A stretch of 64,000 nt of DNA, from the NCBI GenBank assembly GCA_030762935.1, contig CM060900.1, positions 369,411,132 to 369,475,131 on the forward strand, written 5' to 3'. Below the pieces are notes generated by a model that worked only from the letters and a program-made list of their open reading frames with translations, ran no database searches and had not been told where the DNA came from. This stretch comes from Hymenopus coronatus. Its lineage: Eukaryota > Arthropoda > Insecta > Mantodea > Hymenopodidae. Below are positions 34,457 to 45,600 of this stretch, piece by piece (positions within the stretch are counted from its first letter, which is position 1; every line of letters starts with the position of its first letter). A program made the translations under genes and the position numbers.

Positions 34457-36522
34457 GAAGAGCTTGTTTTCAAAACTCACTAAGTCACTATTTTGAATAA
34501 TGCATGGGGCTATCTATGTGTAAAGCTGTTTCTTCCAAAAAACAACTACCTTTATGAAGTTCAAGATTGAAAACAGAGATTTTTTCCAAAACTATGTTAA
34601 GTCAGCCCCTGATTTCTTCCTAACTCTGTTAAGTCTATGTGCATGTGCAAAAGTCAGCTGGTCCTCTTTCCCGCCAGAAAGTTGACTCATTTTGAGTCTT
34701 TAATTGTCAGCAAAGCATTGAAGTGCCAGGTTTACACACATAAGTGTGTCCAGCATGATTGGATTTGATTTACAAGGTTTAGTATGCCCTGTAGAAGATT
34801 CAGGAAGCAGGAGTAAGAGAAGACAAAGTAGAGACAACAGGGATAAAAACAAATGCAAACATGCAAGAACAGTTTCCAGTGCCCATTCCACCATGCATTG
34901 CTTGTGCCCATGCTAGTAGACCTAACTACATATGTAAGGTATGCTTATTAAGTCCAGAGGACATTACCATTTTCTGTAACAAAATTTATTAGAATAAACC
35001 AAAAGTAGAACAAGATAACCTACTGTTGATATATATGATAATGAACCAAAAACACCTTGGCCTATGAACATACAGAACCCACAACCTAGGTTATTAACAG
35101 AGTATTTTGCTAAGAGAAGTAATGGTCATATTGTTTGTGTCTGTCCTCAGTCATTTTGTTCCATAACAGGAATAAGCAGATTCAGACTAAATGCTTGTCG
35201 AGACACTTCCATGCTACAGGAGAGGATGGCAAAGAAAACAGGGGCAGACAGAACACCAGTCTGCGAGAGGATCAAATGAAGTTGCATCAGCTCTTAGTGA
35301 TATTCTGCACCATCTTGAAAAAAAGGTAGATTACAAAAGGCACTCAGGTTGTTTTCTGACTCTGCTACTAGCCAAAACAGGAATCAACTGTTACAGGCTT
35401 GTTACTGCATTATGTTCAGAAAAGTAAAATCTTTGATAAAATACAACACATTTTCCCCATCCGAGGCCATAGTTTTATGCCCCCCGACAGAATGTTTGGA
35501 GGGATTGAAAAAGAAGCAGAGACATCAGGAGAAAATACTGGAGCCAGCAGAGTACCACACCATATTGGAGAAGCACGGAACCCTCTAACTTCTTGGAAGA
35601 AATTGGAAGATTCTAAATTATAAAAAGAGCACAGAAACCATTATGAAAACCAAGCACCCATTCATGATTAGAGAACAGAGAGTTCTTCTGTACAAAAAAG
35701 TTAAAAGAAAGAAATATTTGCTAAAAATATTTACATGGGAGATTTTTAATGAATATCAGGTGTTAAGAATTCTTACACTTGATAAAAGTAGTAGAGGAAC
35801 ATAATAAAATGAGCACACAGAAGAAGAAAGATGTCCAAGAACTTCTGAAGTTTGTTTCACTGTTTGAAGACACTTGCCAGTATTACAACCGAGCTCTCTA
35901 TAAAATGTTGCCAATGAGGAAGGAGATGTGCTAGATTATTCAGAGTACACTATGCTGAAGAAGAACCATTTGTGTAATCATGAATAGAAGGACCTTTTGT
36001 TCAATGTCTTCTTTGTCCAACATCAGCCTCTAAAATGAATAAGCTATTCCATTTCATAGTTATATGGCAAAAATATATGTCAAATTTTATTAAATTTTTT
36101 CTTGATCAATTTGGAAAGTATTTTTGACTTGAACTCTAAAATGTAATTGTTGTCTTATTAACATCCAAGTGAATAAAGATAAGCTTATGTAAATGAACCA
36201 GAGATAAAATTATGTATTTCTGATATAAAATATTGTACTGTTTACATAGGAGTTTTCTACCCAAACTCAGTTAAGTCAAACAGATTTTTCCAAAACTATC
36301 TTAAGTCAGTTGGCTTAGGTTAATTCTGGGAAAAAATGGTCTCTTAATTATAAATATTTTGCAAAGAGTGTTTGTTTTGCTAAACATCACTATTCACATT
36401 AAATTCAAAACATAAACCACACATGATAACAAATGAATGTGTTCAATAAAGCCTAAAGAACAAAAACGAGATTTTTCTTAAAAATAACAAAATTTTGAGT
36501 GAGTTTTGGAACCGAGCTCTTC
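34457..36522 (+). mobile_element. 2.07-kb DNA transposon with terminal inverted repeats, poorly characterised family
   Basis: Inverted ends match 22 of 25: GAAGAGCTTGTTTTCAAAAC at the left and GAAGAGCTCGGTTCCAAAAC on the complement at the right, both continuing TCACT. A 3-bp AAT may be the target duplication. Subterminal regions carry repeated ACTNNGTTAAGTCA-like motifs at about 34591, 34625, 36265 and 36297, two of them within a near-identical 25-bp block in direct orientation. A broken coding region (35060-35910) lies between. I cannot place it in a named superfamily. Confidence 0.7.
35060..35910 (+). pseudogene. DDE-like protein of the 34.5-36.5 kb transposon, broken
   Basis: Fragments in three frames form one order: VCVCPQSFCSITGISRFRLN, a TGEDGKENRGRQN-type basic turn (35215-35260), LRLFSDSATSQNRNQLLQAC (35340-35400), IRGHSFMPPDRMFGGIEKEA (35460-35520) and KKKDVQELLKFVSLFEDTCQ (35820-35880). 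The FSDS..SQNRN and GHS..PPDR.F blocks recur in uncharacterised proteins of arthropods that look transposon-encoded. The Asp in FSDS and in PPDR are candidates for catalytic residues (inference). Confidence 0.55.
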
Positions 36523-36629
36523 AATTGTAGTCCTTGGATTCCTATACATCAGAAAGTTAATAACCTGAGACCTAATCTTGAAGCTAATATGCCAATGTTC
36601 AAATACCAAAACATCCAAAGAATTTAAAA

Positions 36630-36770
36630 TAAGAACTGAAGCTTTCCTGGCGACGTATTAATTCAAAATCTTCTTGGGGTAACCAGGTAAAAACTTGGCT
36701 TGATACCAACGTTTCGAAGAAGTGCATCTTCCTGGCCTTCTGTTCACCCGAGAAGATTTTGAATGGATCC
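36630..36770 (-). repeat. Penelope-type terminal relic with inverted ends
   Basis: The minus strand contains CTTCTTCGAAACGTTGGTAT, the kind of GAAAC-GTT segment found in Penelope-like terminal repeats, flanked by an ~18-bp inverted repeat (ATTCAAAATCTTCT with AGAAGATTTTGAAT). A related piece is at 62967-63013. The hammerhead core upstream is degraded (AGGAAGA instead of CTGAAGA). Confidence 0.4.
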
Positions 36771-36834
36771 AAAGCATTGTTCCTAGTGATGTGACTAGGC
36801 AGCATTGTTCCTTTGTTACCTTTGGGAGGTAACA

Positions 36835-37165
36835 AAGGGAGGTTCACTGACTTTGTTCAGAATATTCAGTTTTGTATTTACCAAAAATTCTGCCAATTGC
36901 TCTCCTCTTAGACTGGTATCAGTGCTGTCTCACAAAATGTGGTAAACATCATTATCAGTCTCTATGAGGAGTTCTTTATTGATCTGGTTCCCATGAGTCA
37001 CCAAGATCCCCACCATCTCTGACAGCATATCAGGTTCATCATTAGGCAGGTAAGTTGATAAAATCACTATGGCTCTCTTCTTGTCTTCACCATCAAGGAT
37101 ATTTCAAAACGTCACATCCCTAGAACAGTACTCTGCATGCAGCAGTGCATTTAACCAATTCCTTG
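36835..37165 (-). pseudogene. LINE apurinic-type endonuclease fragment
   Basis: The minus strand reads RAIVILSTYLPNDEPDMLSE, then LRGEQLAEFLVNTKLNILNK and VSEPPF. This matches the middle of LOA/Jockey-type endonucleases (S.Y.P.D...., RGE.L.EFL..T.L.ILN.G..PTF). The GCD.NAHH motif is degraded. No adjoining RT is found here. Confidence 0.65.
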
Positions 37166-37173
37166 CACATTAT

Positions 37174-37470
37174 ACAGTGTGTCCCAGAATTCAACCGCAC
37201 AAATTGGGAGGATTTTGGAGGGATCGTAGATAAACACTTTGGGCTAGGGAATCTATTGTCCCTTTTGCCAAATGTCAAAATGTCACAATAACATGTTTTC
37301 TGGATTGCACATCAGTGGCTGTAAATAAAAATAACTTTGCCACATTTGGATGCCAGCAGTTGAAGGAATGCAGTATTTTTGCTCAATATGATATTTAGAA
37401 CTACTAGACTTGCAAATATGGCAAAATTACTTGTTCTTTGAGGATATGCACACCACTGATAACCATTTGG
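37174..37470 (+). repeat. interspersed repeat R, copy 1
   Basis: Starts ACAGTGTGTCCCAGAATTCA and ends near CACACCACTGATAACC. Matches 50322-50470 (internally deleted) and 51790-52092 (inverted). About 300 bp, no coding sequence. The constant start and end suggest a non-autonomous element. Confidence 0.75.
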
Positions 37471-37593
37471 TTGATTTCAAATCATAGGCAGTTAGCTAGA
37501 GCAGTCTGTTATAACAACTGGTAGGCGAGTTGGTTCAGCGCTGGTCATTGAATTCCATGATACCAAGATCACACTGCTCTCTGAAGTTTCTAT

Positions 37594-38009
37594 TGTAACA
37601 AATGTCTTTATTGACTCAAAAAGTGTTTACAAATAATGTGCTAACTTCACTGCTGCAAATGGTTCACTTGAGGTTTAGACGCACAGACAGTTTCTGGCTG
37701 CATGCTGTCCATGGCTCACACACCACTGTATGCTAACACTCCGATCACCCATGACTTGGTACAATTCACAGCATAACACAGTACTGCAATCCCTCCTTCT
37801 TTTATAGCTAGAAAATAATGTCATGGAGGTTCCTGAAAGTTTCTGGAAGCCAAGAGGTACCTTGAGTGGTGTTTCTGAAGGTTCCAATTACCATCGTGTT
37901 ACTTTTTCTGTTGTTTACACATCCCAATGCTGTGACACACATTCCAGCTCCACTGCCACCTACCAGAGCAAATGTGAGAGAGGTCACATACCCAGTTAGC
38001 ATTGTCACA
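37594..38009 (-). repeat. 3' LTR of gypsy element
   Basis: Read on the minus strand: TGTGACAATGC start, TATA box in CTAGCTATAAAAGAAGG, polyadenylation signal in GAGTCAATAAAGACATTTG, end GTTACA. A purine-rich tract (GAGGAAAAGCAG) abuts its 5' side. 416 bp. Confidence 0.85.
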
Positions 38010-38039
38010 CTGCTTTTCCTCAGGGCTGGTTGTTCCAAC

Positions 38040-40130
38040 CAGCGCCATTGTAATGGACTAGATGAATCCAATGTACTCGCTTCTTCCTGTTGGGTGCCAT
38101 AGACTCTTTGTTGAATCTCCCCACCCCATGGTCCTGTCCATAGTTGTTGGAATTTGGGTCTTAATCTCCTGGTCCGAGTTTGGTGATACAGCCATGCCTG
38201 AACTTCCGGCTGGAAACCTTCCCTATTGGCTCATCAGTCATACAGGTCTTCACCTTCTTGCTCACACCCTGGGTGTGTTAACAAATCGGACAGCTCACGA
38301 GGTCCTTTAACAGCTGGTCTACCAGATGTGCCAACGGGGCCACTACATCATCCTTCAGGGTAACCCTCTGGACTCCAGGATGACTGTCAGAACTCCGGAG
38401 CACCACCACATCTTCACTAAGACGTAGGATCCGACTGCCAAATTTGACCATAGCTTTGCGGCTCCTGAGGGCATCCAATCCCAATATCACCTGCTCAGCC
38501 ACCCTTGCGACGAACACCCAAGACTTATGGCACTCTGCCCCAGGGTCAACTCCAGCAAGACCTCTTTCTCCACTGGCAAGCTTTTACCCAATGCTGTCAC
38601 TATTTCATAGGGCTGACTCAGTTCTCTTGTTGGCAAGCCCTCTGCGACATCTGGTTGGATTATGGACACGGCTGTACTGGTGTCTACCTACTAATATCAT
38701 GCGCTGCTTCCCTCGTATCCAGCCATCTGCAATGAGGCTGTCTTACATACCTCTATGGACACAGCATCAAGTGAGGAGACTGCGATGATGACTCAGGTGT
38801 GCCCCTCGCCACGTTGGGTCTTCTTTATGTACCACCTGCCAGACAGCTTGATTACAAATAGTGTTGCACTAGGTGTCCTGGGCAACTGCATCCTCAAGAG
38901 ACACAGTCTGATGCTCATCGTCCTGGTTGTTTAAGTCCTTCACCAAGCCACATCCCCAGCAAATACCATTTGAAGGTCACTGTCGTTGGGTTGTTCCCTT
39001 TCTACATAGCACCAAGTGCTCCTGATCTTCTCGGTTACCCCAACCACCGGATGTTCCCTTCTCATACCCACGCTTCCCTATTAATGCACAGGCAGCGGCT
39101 GATCGACTTCTAGTTGTGGACAGTTTCGTATTAGGTGTCCCAACTGGCCATACCCCCAACAAATAAGATCTTCACTGATGTCTCTGGGCTGAGTCGTCTC
39201 TGCCTCATTATAGAATCGAATATTCCTTATCTTCCGAGTGAGGACTTCTGTGGTCTTGACTGCCTCCATTAGCGATTCGTAGATCATCGTATAGTCGCCA
39301 AACATCAGGCGCCGTCGTATCTTGGCATCACACATCCTATCGACGAATTAGCAGGCAGCTTCCTGGGACACGTAGCTAGGTGGAAGATTCATAAGGGCTT
39401 TGTTCGTCACCTATTCGATGGCTAGGGCAAACTTCTGCATTGTCTCACTTGGCTGTTGCAGCCTCACCTTAAGCTGACTGTGGTTGGCTGCAGCCAAGTG
39501 ATGGCTCCCAAAGTGGATCTCGAGAATCTCCCCGGAGTTTGCAGGATCGCATGCAGTACTTCTGCTACCCGTCCCTGGAGGCTTGCTACTTCTTCTTTTA
39601 ACAATTGGTTGTGGGTGGCGACGGCAGCAAACTGTCTGCAGAACACTTCAAAAGTTGACATCCCATCGTACTTGACGCGTTGAGATGTTGTTTCATGTCC
39701 TGTCATCATGATCTTTAAATCCATAAGCCTCCCGTCAAGCATCCTTACACCATGGCATTCCCTTCCCTGGTGCAACCCTCGGCTTTCCTTCCAAAACATC
39801 AAGGCACTCCTCGAGATCTTCCAAGGCATCAATGCATTGGTCAAGTTCTTTAATTCTTTCCCCGAGCTCTTTCATGTTTTTCTCCATGCCAAACTTTCGT
39901 TCGTCCATCTTGGTTGTTAATTCTGTCTTTGTGTTCTCCATTGGACAATTCACAGTTATTTAATTTCTCATCTTCTCCATCCCAGATTCAATCTTCTCCA
40001 TTTTTTCCATTCTGCAATTCATTTTCTCATCAATCTCTCCTAGTTCGGATTCCATCTTCTCCATTCCAGTTTTCATTTGCTTCATTTTAGCCAAAAAACT
40101 TTTCATCTCGGTGTAAAAAGCCTATTCCTG
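38040..40130 (-). pseudogene. gypsy gag, protease and integrase C-terminus, broken
   Basis: Minus-strand order: gag block VKYDGMSTFEVFCRQFAAVA (about 39640), a second gag part at 39081-39335 ending in a zinc knuckle CWGYGQLGHLIRNC whose second Cys is Tyr, protease region with VAEGLPTRELSQPYEIVTAL (about 38600) and ARVAEQVILGLDALRSRKAM (about 38500), then integrase tail IHLVHYNGAGWNNQP near 38040-38090. A jump from protease to the integrase tail at about 38270 shows the deletion. Stops and shifts are frequent. Confidence 0.75.
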
Positions 40131-40137
40131 ACAGCAG

Positions 40138-40514
40138 TGTAACAAATGTCTTTATTGACTCAAAAATTGTTTACAAATAAAGAGCTAAGTTCAATGCTGC
40201 AAATAGTTCACTAGACATTTTGATGAATAGACATGGCTCACGCACCACTATGTGCTAACACTCCAATCATTCATAACTTGGTACAATTCACCACACTGCA
40301 CTGCAATTCTTCTTCATTTTATAGCTAGAAAATAATGTCACAGAAGCTTCTGGAAGCCAAGAAGAATTGAAAGTCACATTCCCAAAGGTTTTGATTACCA
40401 TCATGTCACTCTTCCTGTTGTTCACACATCCAACTGCAATGTCTCACATTCCAGCTCCACCGCCACATACCAGAGTGAATGTGAGAGAAGTCACATGCAG
40501 ATGGCATTGTCACA
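40138..40514 (-). repeat. 5' LTR of gypsy element
   Basis: 377 bp, diverged from and shorter than the 3' LTR, with the same ends and TATA region (CTAGCTATAAAATGAAG on the minus strand). Divergence between the LTRs indicates the insertion is not recent. Confidence 0.8.
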
Positions 40515-40520
40515 CTATTT

Positions 40521-40773
40521 TTTTTAGCTTAATGTTCTTTAACCTGGTTGGTCGTATTAGACGACGAATGAAAGTGGTGAAATGATACTCAGATGATCTC
40601 GGGGTCCATGGAGCTTAAAGTTCAACATTCGTTCTCTCAGGAGAAGGGGGGGAAAAAACAATAAAAAAAAAAAAAAAAAAGGCCTTACCCGGGTAACTCA
40701 GCCTAAGCGAGATTCAAACTCACGACCTGTTGAATGTGAGGCAGACATACTACCACCACACTACCCTGGCAGG
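40521..40773 (-). mobile_element. tRNA-derived SINE, family E, with target duplication
   Basis: Flanked by TGTCACACTATT (40509-40520 and 40774-40785), so it inserted at the outer edge of the 5' LTR. On the minus strand the head has GGGTAGTGTGGTGGTAGTAT (A box) and GAGTTTGAATCTCGC (B box). A T18 run follows the head, then a ~150-bp body ending AACATTAAGCT plus A8. Confidence 0.8.
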
Positions 40774-40785
40774 CTGTCACACTAT

Positions 40786-40959
40786 TGTTTATTTTTTTTA
40801 ATTTTTTTGGTCTTTTCAAAGAGGTACATAATTTGCCCAGCACTAATATGCTTAGTTTATATTTTTGATGTCAAGATGATAAAGCCTCCAGGATCAATTA
40901 CTTTCAAAGGATTGAATGAAATCTAAGTAGCGTTCAATATTAAATAGTAATTGTTTGTC
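40786..40959. other. no gene recognised
   Basis: T-rich sequence between the SINE and repeat Y. Confidence 0.4.
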
Positions 40960-41400
40960 AAGAAACATGCATAGAATTATCTTAATAAACTAGTTAGATT
41001 TGTTGAAAACATTTATTTAATGTGCGCTTTGAAACATAGAAACTAAACTATGATTTTTTGTGGTTGAATAAAAGAAAACTAATATTGCTAGGATTCAAAC
41101 AGCAGTATCTCAGTTCTGCCTATGTACATAGTATGTCATCTTAACCACTTCAGCTATTGTGGTCCTAGTAATACCATTAAACTAGTTTTATGTAGTTACT
41201 TGTTTTACTATGAAGATGGTTGTTTATTTTATATTTCATTTGAAGTTCATCAACACATTTATGATATTGTTTTGTAAATTTTGACTATAATTTTAATGAG
41301 TATGTATAAAACACGTCAATGTGTGATACACTACATTTTAGAAACTACTTTGAGGGGTATAGAGAAGGTACCCCTTCAGGTGTTTAATGTAATGTAATTG
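40960..41400 (-). repeat. interspersed repeat Y, copy 1
   Basis: The complement matches 50724-51560 over most of its length: ATTAAACACCTGAAGGGGTA versus ATTAAACATCTGAAGGGGTA, AATAGCTGAAGTGGTTAAGA (identical), and TAGTTTCTATGTTTCAAAG (identical). Contains a tRNA-like stretch with TTTGAATCC as possible B box. Confidence 0.7.
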
Positions 41401-42417
41401 TTATTGAAACATTCTCTGTTGTAGCTAAATGTGCATGCATGTGTGTCGATGTTCTTGGATTATCAGTGTTAGGGGTAAAAAGTGTGCTACCAATACAGTG
41501 CTCTTGTACAGCCAAGGTTTCCCTATGAGTGCTATATGAATGTTGTCTGCCATCTTTTTGCTTAAAATAGCTTTGATTGCAAATTAACCACTACTATTTT
41601 CATAGCAAGGCTACTCACAGTGCTTGCATTTTACCAGTACAAGTAGAGACTCTGATTGCTCCAGTTCTCCTGGTTTTTCTGATCCTCCTTTTTATTCTTC
41701 TACTATCTGTTCATGCTTGATACAGCTTTGCCCCATCTCTTTTATGATTATAGGTTTCCCTCAACTGGAGGTTTCCTATCACTTCTTTTCAGTTGTGTTT
41801 CCAAAACATAGGTCACCCAGCACAGAGCCCCAATTATGCTGTGAAGGCTTAATACTACAGGGTGTTGTCTCTGGAGCCCTATAGAGATTGTTCTTTACAC
41901 TTTTCACTACTTCAGTGCCACTCATCTATCAGCACGGTGCATTTCCACCTTGTATTAGGTAGACGAGAGTCCATACACAGAAAATGGTCCTCTAATTGGG
42001 AGCCCTTGGTTTGAATTTTGAGATAGCAAGTCACCTTTTTGTCCCCTGAAGCTTCCCTGGTATGAGTAACTCTACTGGTAATAACACCTCCAGTACAGCC
42101 CATAGGTTCTCAGGTACACTGTAGCTCCCCCACATTAAATTCCTCAACTGACTCGTATGTTTCCCAGTAAAGGTGATCTCAAATTATTTTGAGATGATAT
42201 ACCCCAATGGTAACTATCAATGCTGTAAGTACTTTACGTCCCGGGCTTCATAGTTTAGCAAATATTAGGTCTATTGGTATCAACAATAGTAACAATTTTA
42301 GTTGTTTTTTTTCCATTATTTACATATTATTACTCAGTTGAACTTAAATAACTGCCTTGTGCATCTTATATCACATAAAATAGCAAATTATGAATTACAA
42401 TTGATTAACCAAAGAAG
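41401..42417. other. mostly unassigned; holds an inverted leader of repeat D
   Basis: 42139-42236 on the minus strand matches the leader of repeat D (ATCTCAAAATAATTTGAGAT), without the tRNA-like core. Elsewhere no supported frame or box pair; 41624-42103 has short frames on both strands with no motif. Confidence 0.5.
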
Positions 42418-42431
42418 AATATGAGAGAAGA
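42418..42431 (+). repeat. target site duplication, 3' side of I-type LINE
   Basis: AATATGAGAGAAGA, identical to 48299-48312; a preceding G is also shared. Confidence 0.95.
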
Positions 42432-42678
42432 TGATGATAATGGTGTTTAAGGGCGCTCAACTGCCGAGGTCATAAGCGCCCTTGCGATTAAAACTTGGCA
42501 ATAGGCAGTAAGAAAATACCAAAAAAAAAAAAAAGGAAAAAAACACAAGTAAAAGAGCTAACACAGTTGAATCGGAAGTAACAGAATGGTCCAGCCCTCT
42601 AAACAGAGCTGGATATAAAACTCCATCTAAAATCAACACATTAAAATTAAAAGAGTTTAAAAAAAAACTGCTATCACA

Positions 42679-45600
42679 CTAAAACGTCAAGGTAAAAGAA
42701 AGTTTTGCTAAAAATTTAAAAACCCTGTCCACTGCTCTTGGGTCATCTGCCAGGACCTCAGCAAGAGAGGCCGGCATGCCCATAGATGACCGAATGTGTG
42801 CCAGGTGACCACACTCCAGCAACACATGACGAACTGTCTGTGCCTCCCCACAGAGCGCACAGACAGGAGCAGGTTCACGTTTAAAAAGGTAACTGTGAGT
42901 AAAAATACAGTGGCCAATTCTTAGCCGAGCTAGTACTACCTCCTCCCGGCGGAATAAACGAGAGGAGGTTACCCAGTTGACAGGGAGGTCCTTCACCTCT
43001 CGCAGCTTATTACCACGGAGAGCCGACCACTCCGCATGCCAAGTCGAAAAAACGGCTCTCCGTACAGCCACTCTAAAATCTTCTGCTGTTGAATGGGTAA
43101 TCGTAACACTGGGCGCTGTGACTGCCGATTTCGCTGCCAAATCCGCCGTGTCATTCCCTGGCAAGCCAACGTGTCCAGGAATCCATGCGCACTCCACATT
43201 AAAACCAGAAGCGTGCAAAATGTGGAGGACGTCCTGGATTCGCTGCACCAAAGGATGGTAATTGTACAGCTCACGAATGCTCTGAAGGGCACTAAGGGAA
43301 TCACTAAGAATAAGGCAGTCACCTAATTTTCGACGTCGAATATACAGAAGGGCTTGATAAATAGCATATAGCTCGGCAGAATATATAGATGTGCAACTAG
43401 GCAAACCGTAAGTAGAAGTTGCGGTGCCAGTGACAAAGGCACATCCAACACCGTCGGGGCTCTTACTACCATCGGTGTAAATACAAATACGGCCACTGTA
43501 TTTGGATAAAAATTCTAAAAAACAACGACGAATACTATCAAGAGGCGTAACAGATTTCCCGTAGAGCGTCATCCCGAGATCGACATGGGAGGTAGCGCGT
43601 AACCAAGGGGGGTGTATACTCTCTCCCTTGGATAACAGCCGAGAAATGTCAACATGGTGCTGGCGTAGAAGCTCACGGAAACGAAAACCTGCTGGCCTGG
43701 GGCTCAGAGAGCGGAGGCAGTATCGCTCGTGCAGCTCAGGGGAGAAAAACGCGTGATAAGTTGGATGCCCAGGCATACACTTCAGCCCACAGCCATAATT
43801 AGCAAGCAGGACATCACGCCGACAACGCAGAGGAGGTTCTCCCGATTCGGCGTAGAGGCTAACAACTGGGCTCGTTGGAAAAGCTCCAACGGCCACACGG
43901 ATGCCCTGGTTATGGACTGTGTCTAACCTTCTGAGCACTGAAGGTCGAGCTGAAGAATACACAATGCTGCCATAGTCCAACTTCGAACGAATCACAGCAC
44001 GATAAAGACGGAGCAGTGCCGTCCGATCCGCACCCCAAGATTTGCCACTTAGTATCCGTAAAAGATTTAGAGAACGGTCACATCGTGCTCTAAGCTGTGC
44101 TATTTGTGGTGCCCAACAAAGTTTCCGATCGAAGATCAAACCAAGGAATCTCGCCTCGTCTGCGAAAGGAAGTAAATCTGGCCCGAGTCGAAGAGACGGC
44201 GGCATTTGCCACTTACGGCGCCAGAAGTTAACGCAGACTGTCTTCTCAGCGGAGAAACGAAAACCGTGTTTCGAGCTCCAAGCATAGAGATTGTCCAAAC
44301 ACCGCTGGAGGCGGCGTTCCAAAAACGGTGTACGCTGAGAAGTACAGAAGATGGCAAAGTCGTCCACGAATAAACAGGAAGAGACACCTTGAGGCACACA
44401 TAGTGATATGGAATTTATCGCAATAGCAAATAGAGTCACGCCGAGTACCGAGCCCTGCGGCACTCCGTTCTCTTGAATAAAATGGTTAGAAAAAACCGAG
44501 CCCACCCTCACTCGAAAAACGCGGTCCCGCATAAACTCCTGAATGACCAACGGTAGGCGTCCACGTATGTTCCAGTTGTGCAAAGAACGCAATATTCCCG
44601 CCCGCCAACACGTGTCGTAGGCCTTCTCGAGGTCAAAAAATATCCCAACTGTGGGGCTGTTCTTAAGAAACCCGTCCATAATCTGAGTTGACAGAGAGAC
44701 AAGGTGGTCAGCAGTTGAACGTCGTCGTCGAAAGCCACACTGGATGTTCGTCAGAAGATTGTGGGATTCCAGCCACCACACCAACCGTCCATTGATCATG
44801 CGTTCCATCACCTTGCACACGCAACTGGTGAGGGAAATAGGACGGTAACTGGAAGGAAGATGGCGGTCCTTTCCAGGTTTAAGAATGGGTATGATGGTGG
44901 CCTCCCGCCACTTGTCTGGAAAAATGCCATCAACCCAGACACGATTATAGACCTCGAGTAGGAAATCTTTGCCATCAGGAGAGAGATGTTGCAACATTTG
45001 GACGTGGATACCATCTGGACCTGGTGCTGAGTGTCGTGAAGAGGAGAGTGCATTGTCTAGCTCTGCCAGGGTGAAAAGGCGATTATAATCCTCAAGGTTG
45101 CCAGAAACAAACGAGAATTCTTGAGATTCCACCTGATTCTTAACTGTAAGAAACTCAGGGGAATAATTGCCTGAGCTAGACACCTGAGAGAAAGCACTGC
45201 CTAAAGTATTCGCCACGTCAAATGTATCAACAACAGCTCCGGTAGGTGTTTTGAGACCGGCGATTGGCATATGGTTCGGTTTCCCAGCCACACGTCTTAA
45301 CTTATCCCATACGACAGAGGAAGGTGTATGTCGATTAAAGGAACCAACGAATTTATTCCATGACATCTTTTTGCTATCCTTAATAACCCGCCTAGAATGT
45401 GCACGCATCCGTTTATAGTGTATCAGGTTATCCAGTGTAGGAAAACGCTGGAAAACCCGTAGAGCTCGTCTGCGAGCGCGAATAGCATCCCGACAGTCAT
45501 CGGTCCACCAAGGTACCGGAAATCGACGGCTGTAGCCAGTCGAACGCGGAATGGATTGCTCAGCAGCAGAAAGAATGGTCCCTGTGAGATGTTCGACCAA

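Larger units (their letters stand above)
37594..40514 (-). mobile_element. Ty3/gypsy LTR retrotransposon with internal deletion
   Basis: Two related LTRs (37594-38009 and 40138-40514) begin TGTGAC and end GTTACA on the minus strand. A 4-bp direct repeat CTAT (37590-37593 and 40515-40518) flanks the element. Inside are gag, protease and the last part of integrase. Reverse transcriptase, RNase H and most of integrase are missing, so it is non-autonomous. The same family supplies the LTR at 62306-62749. Confidence 0.85.
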
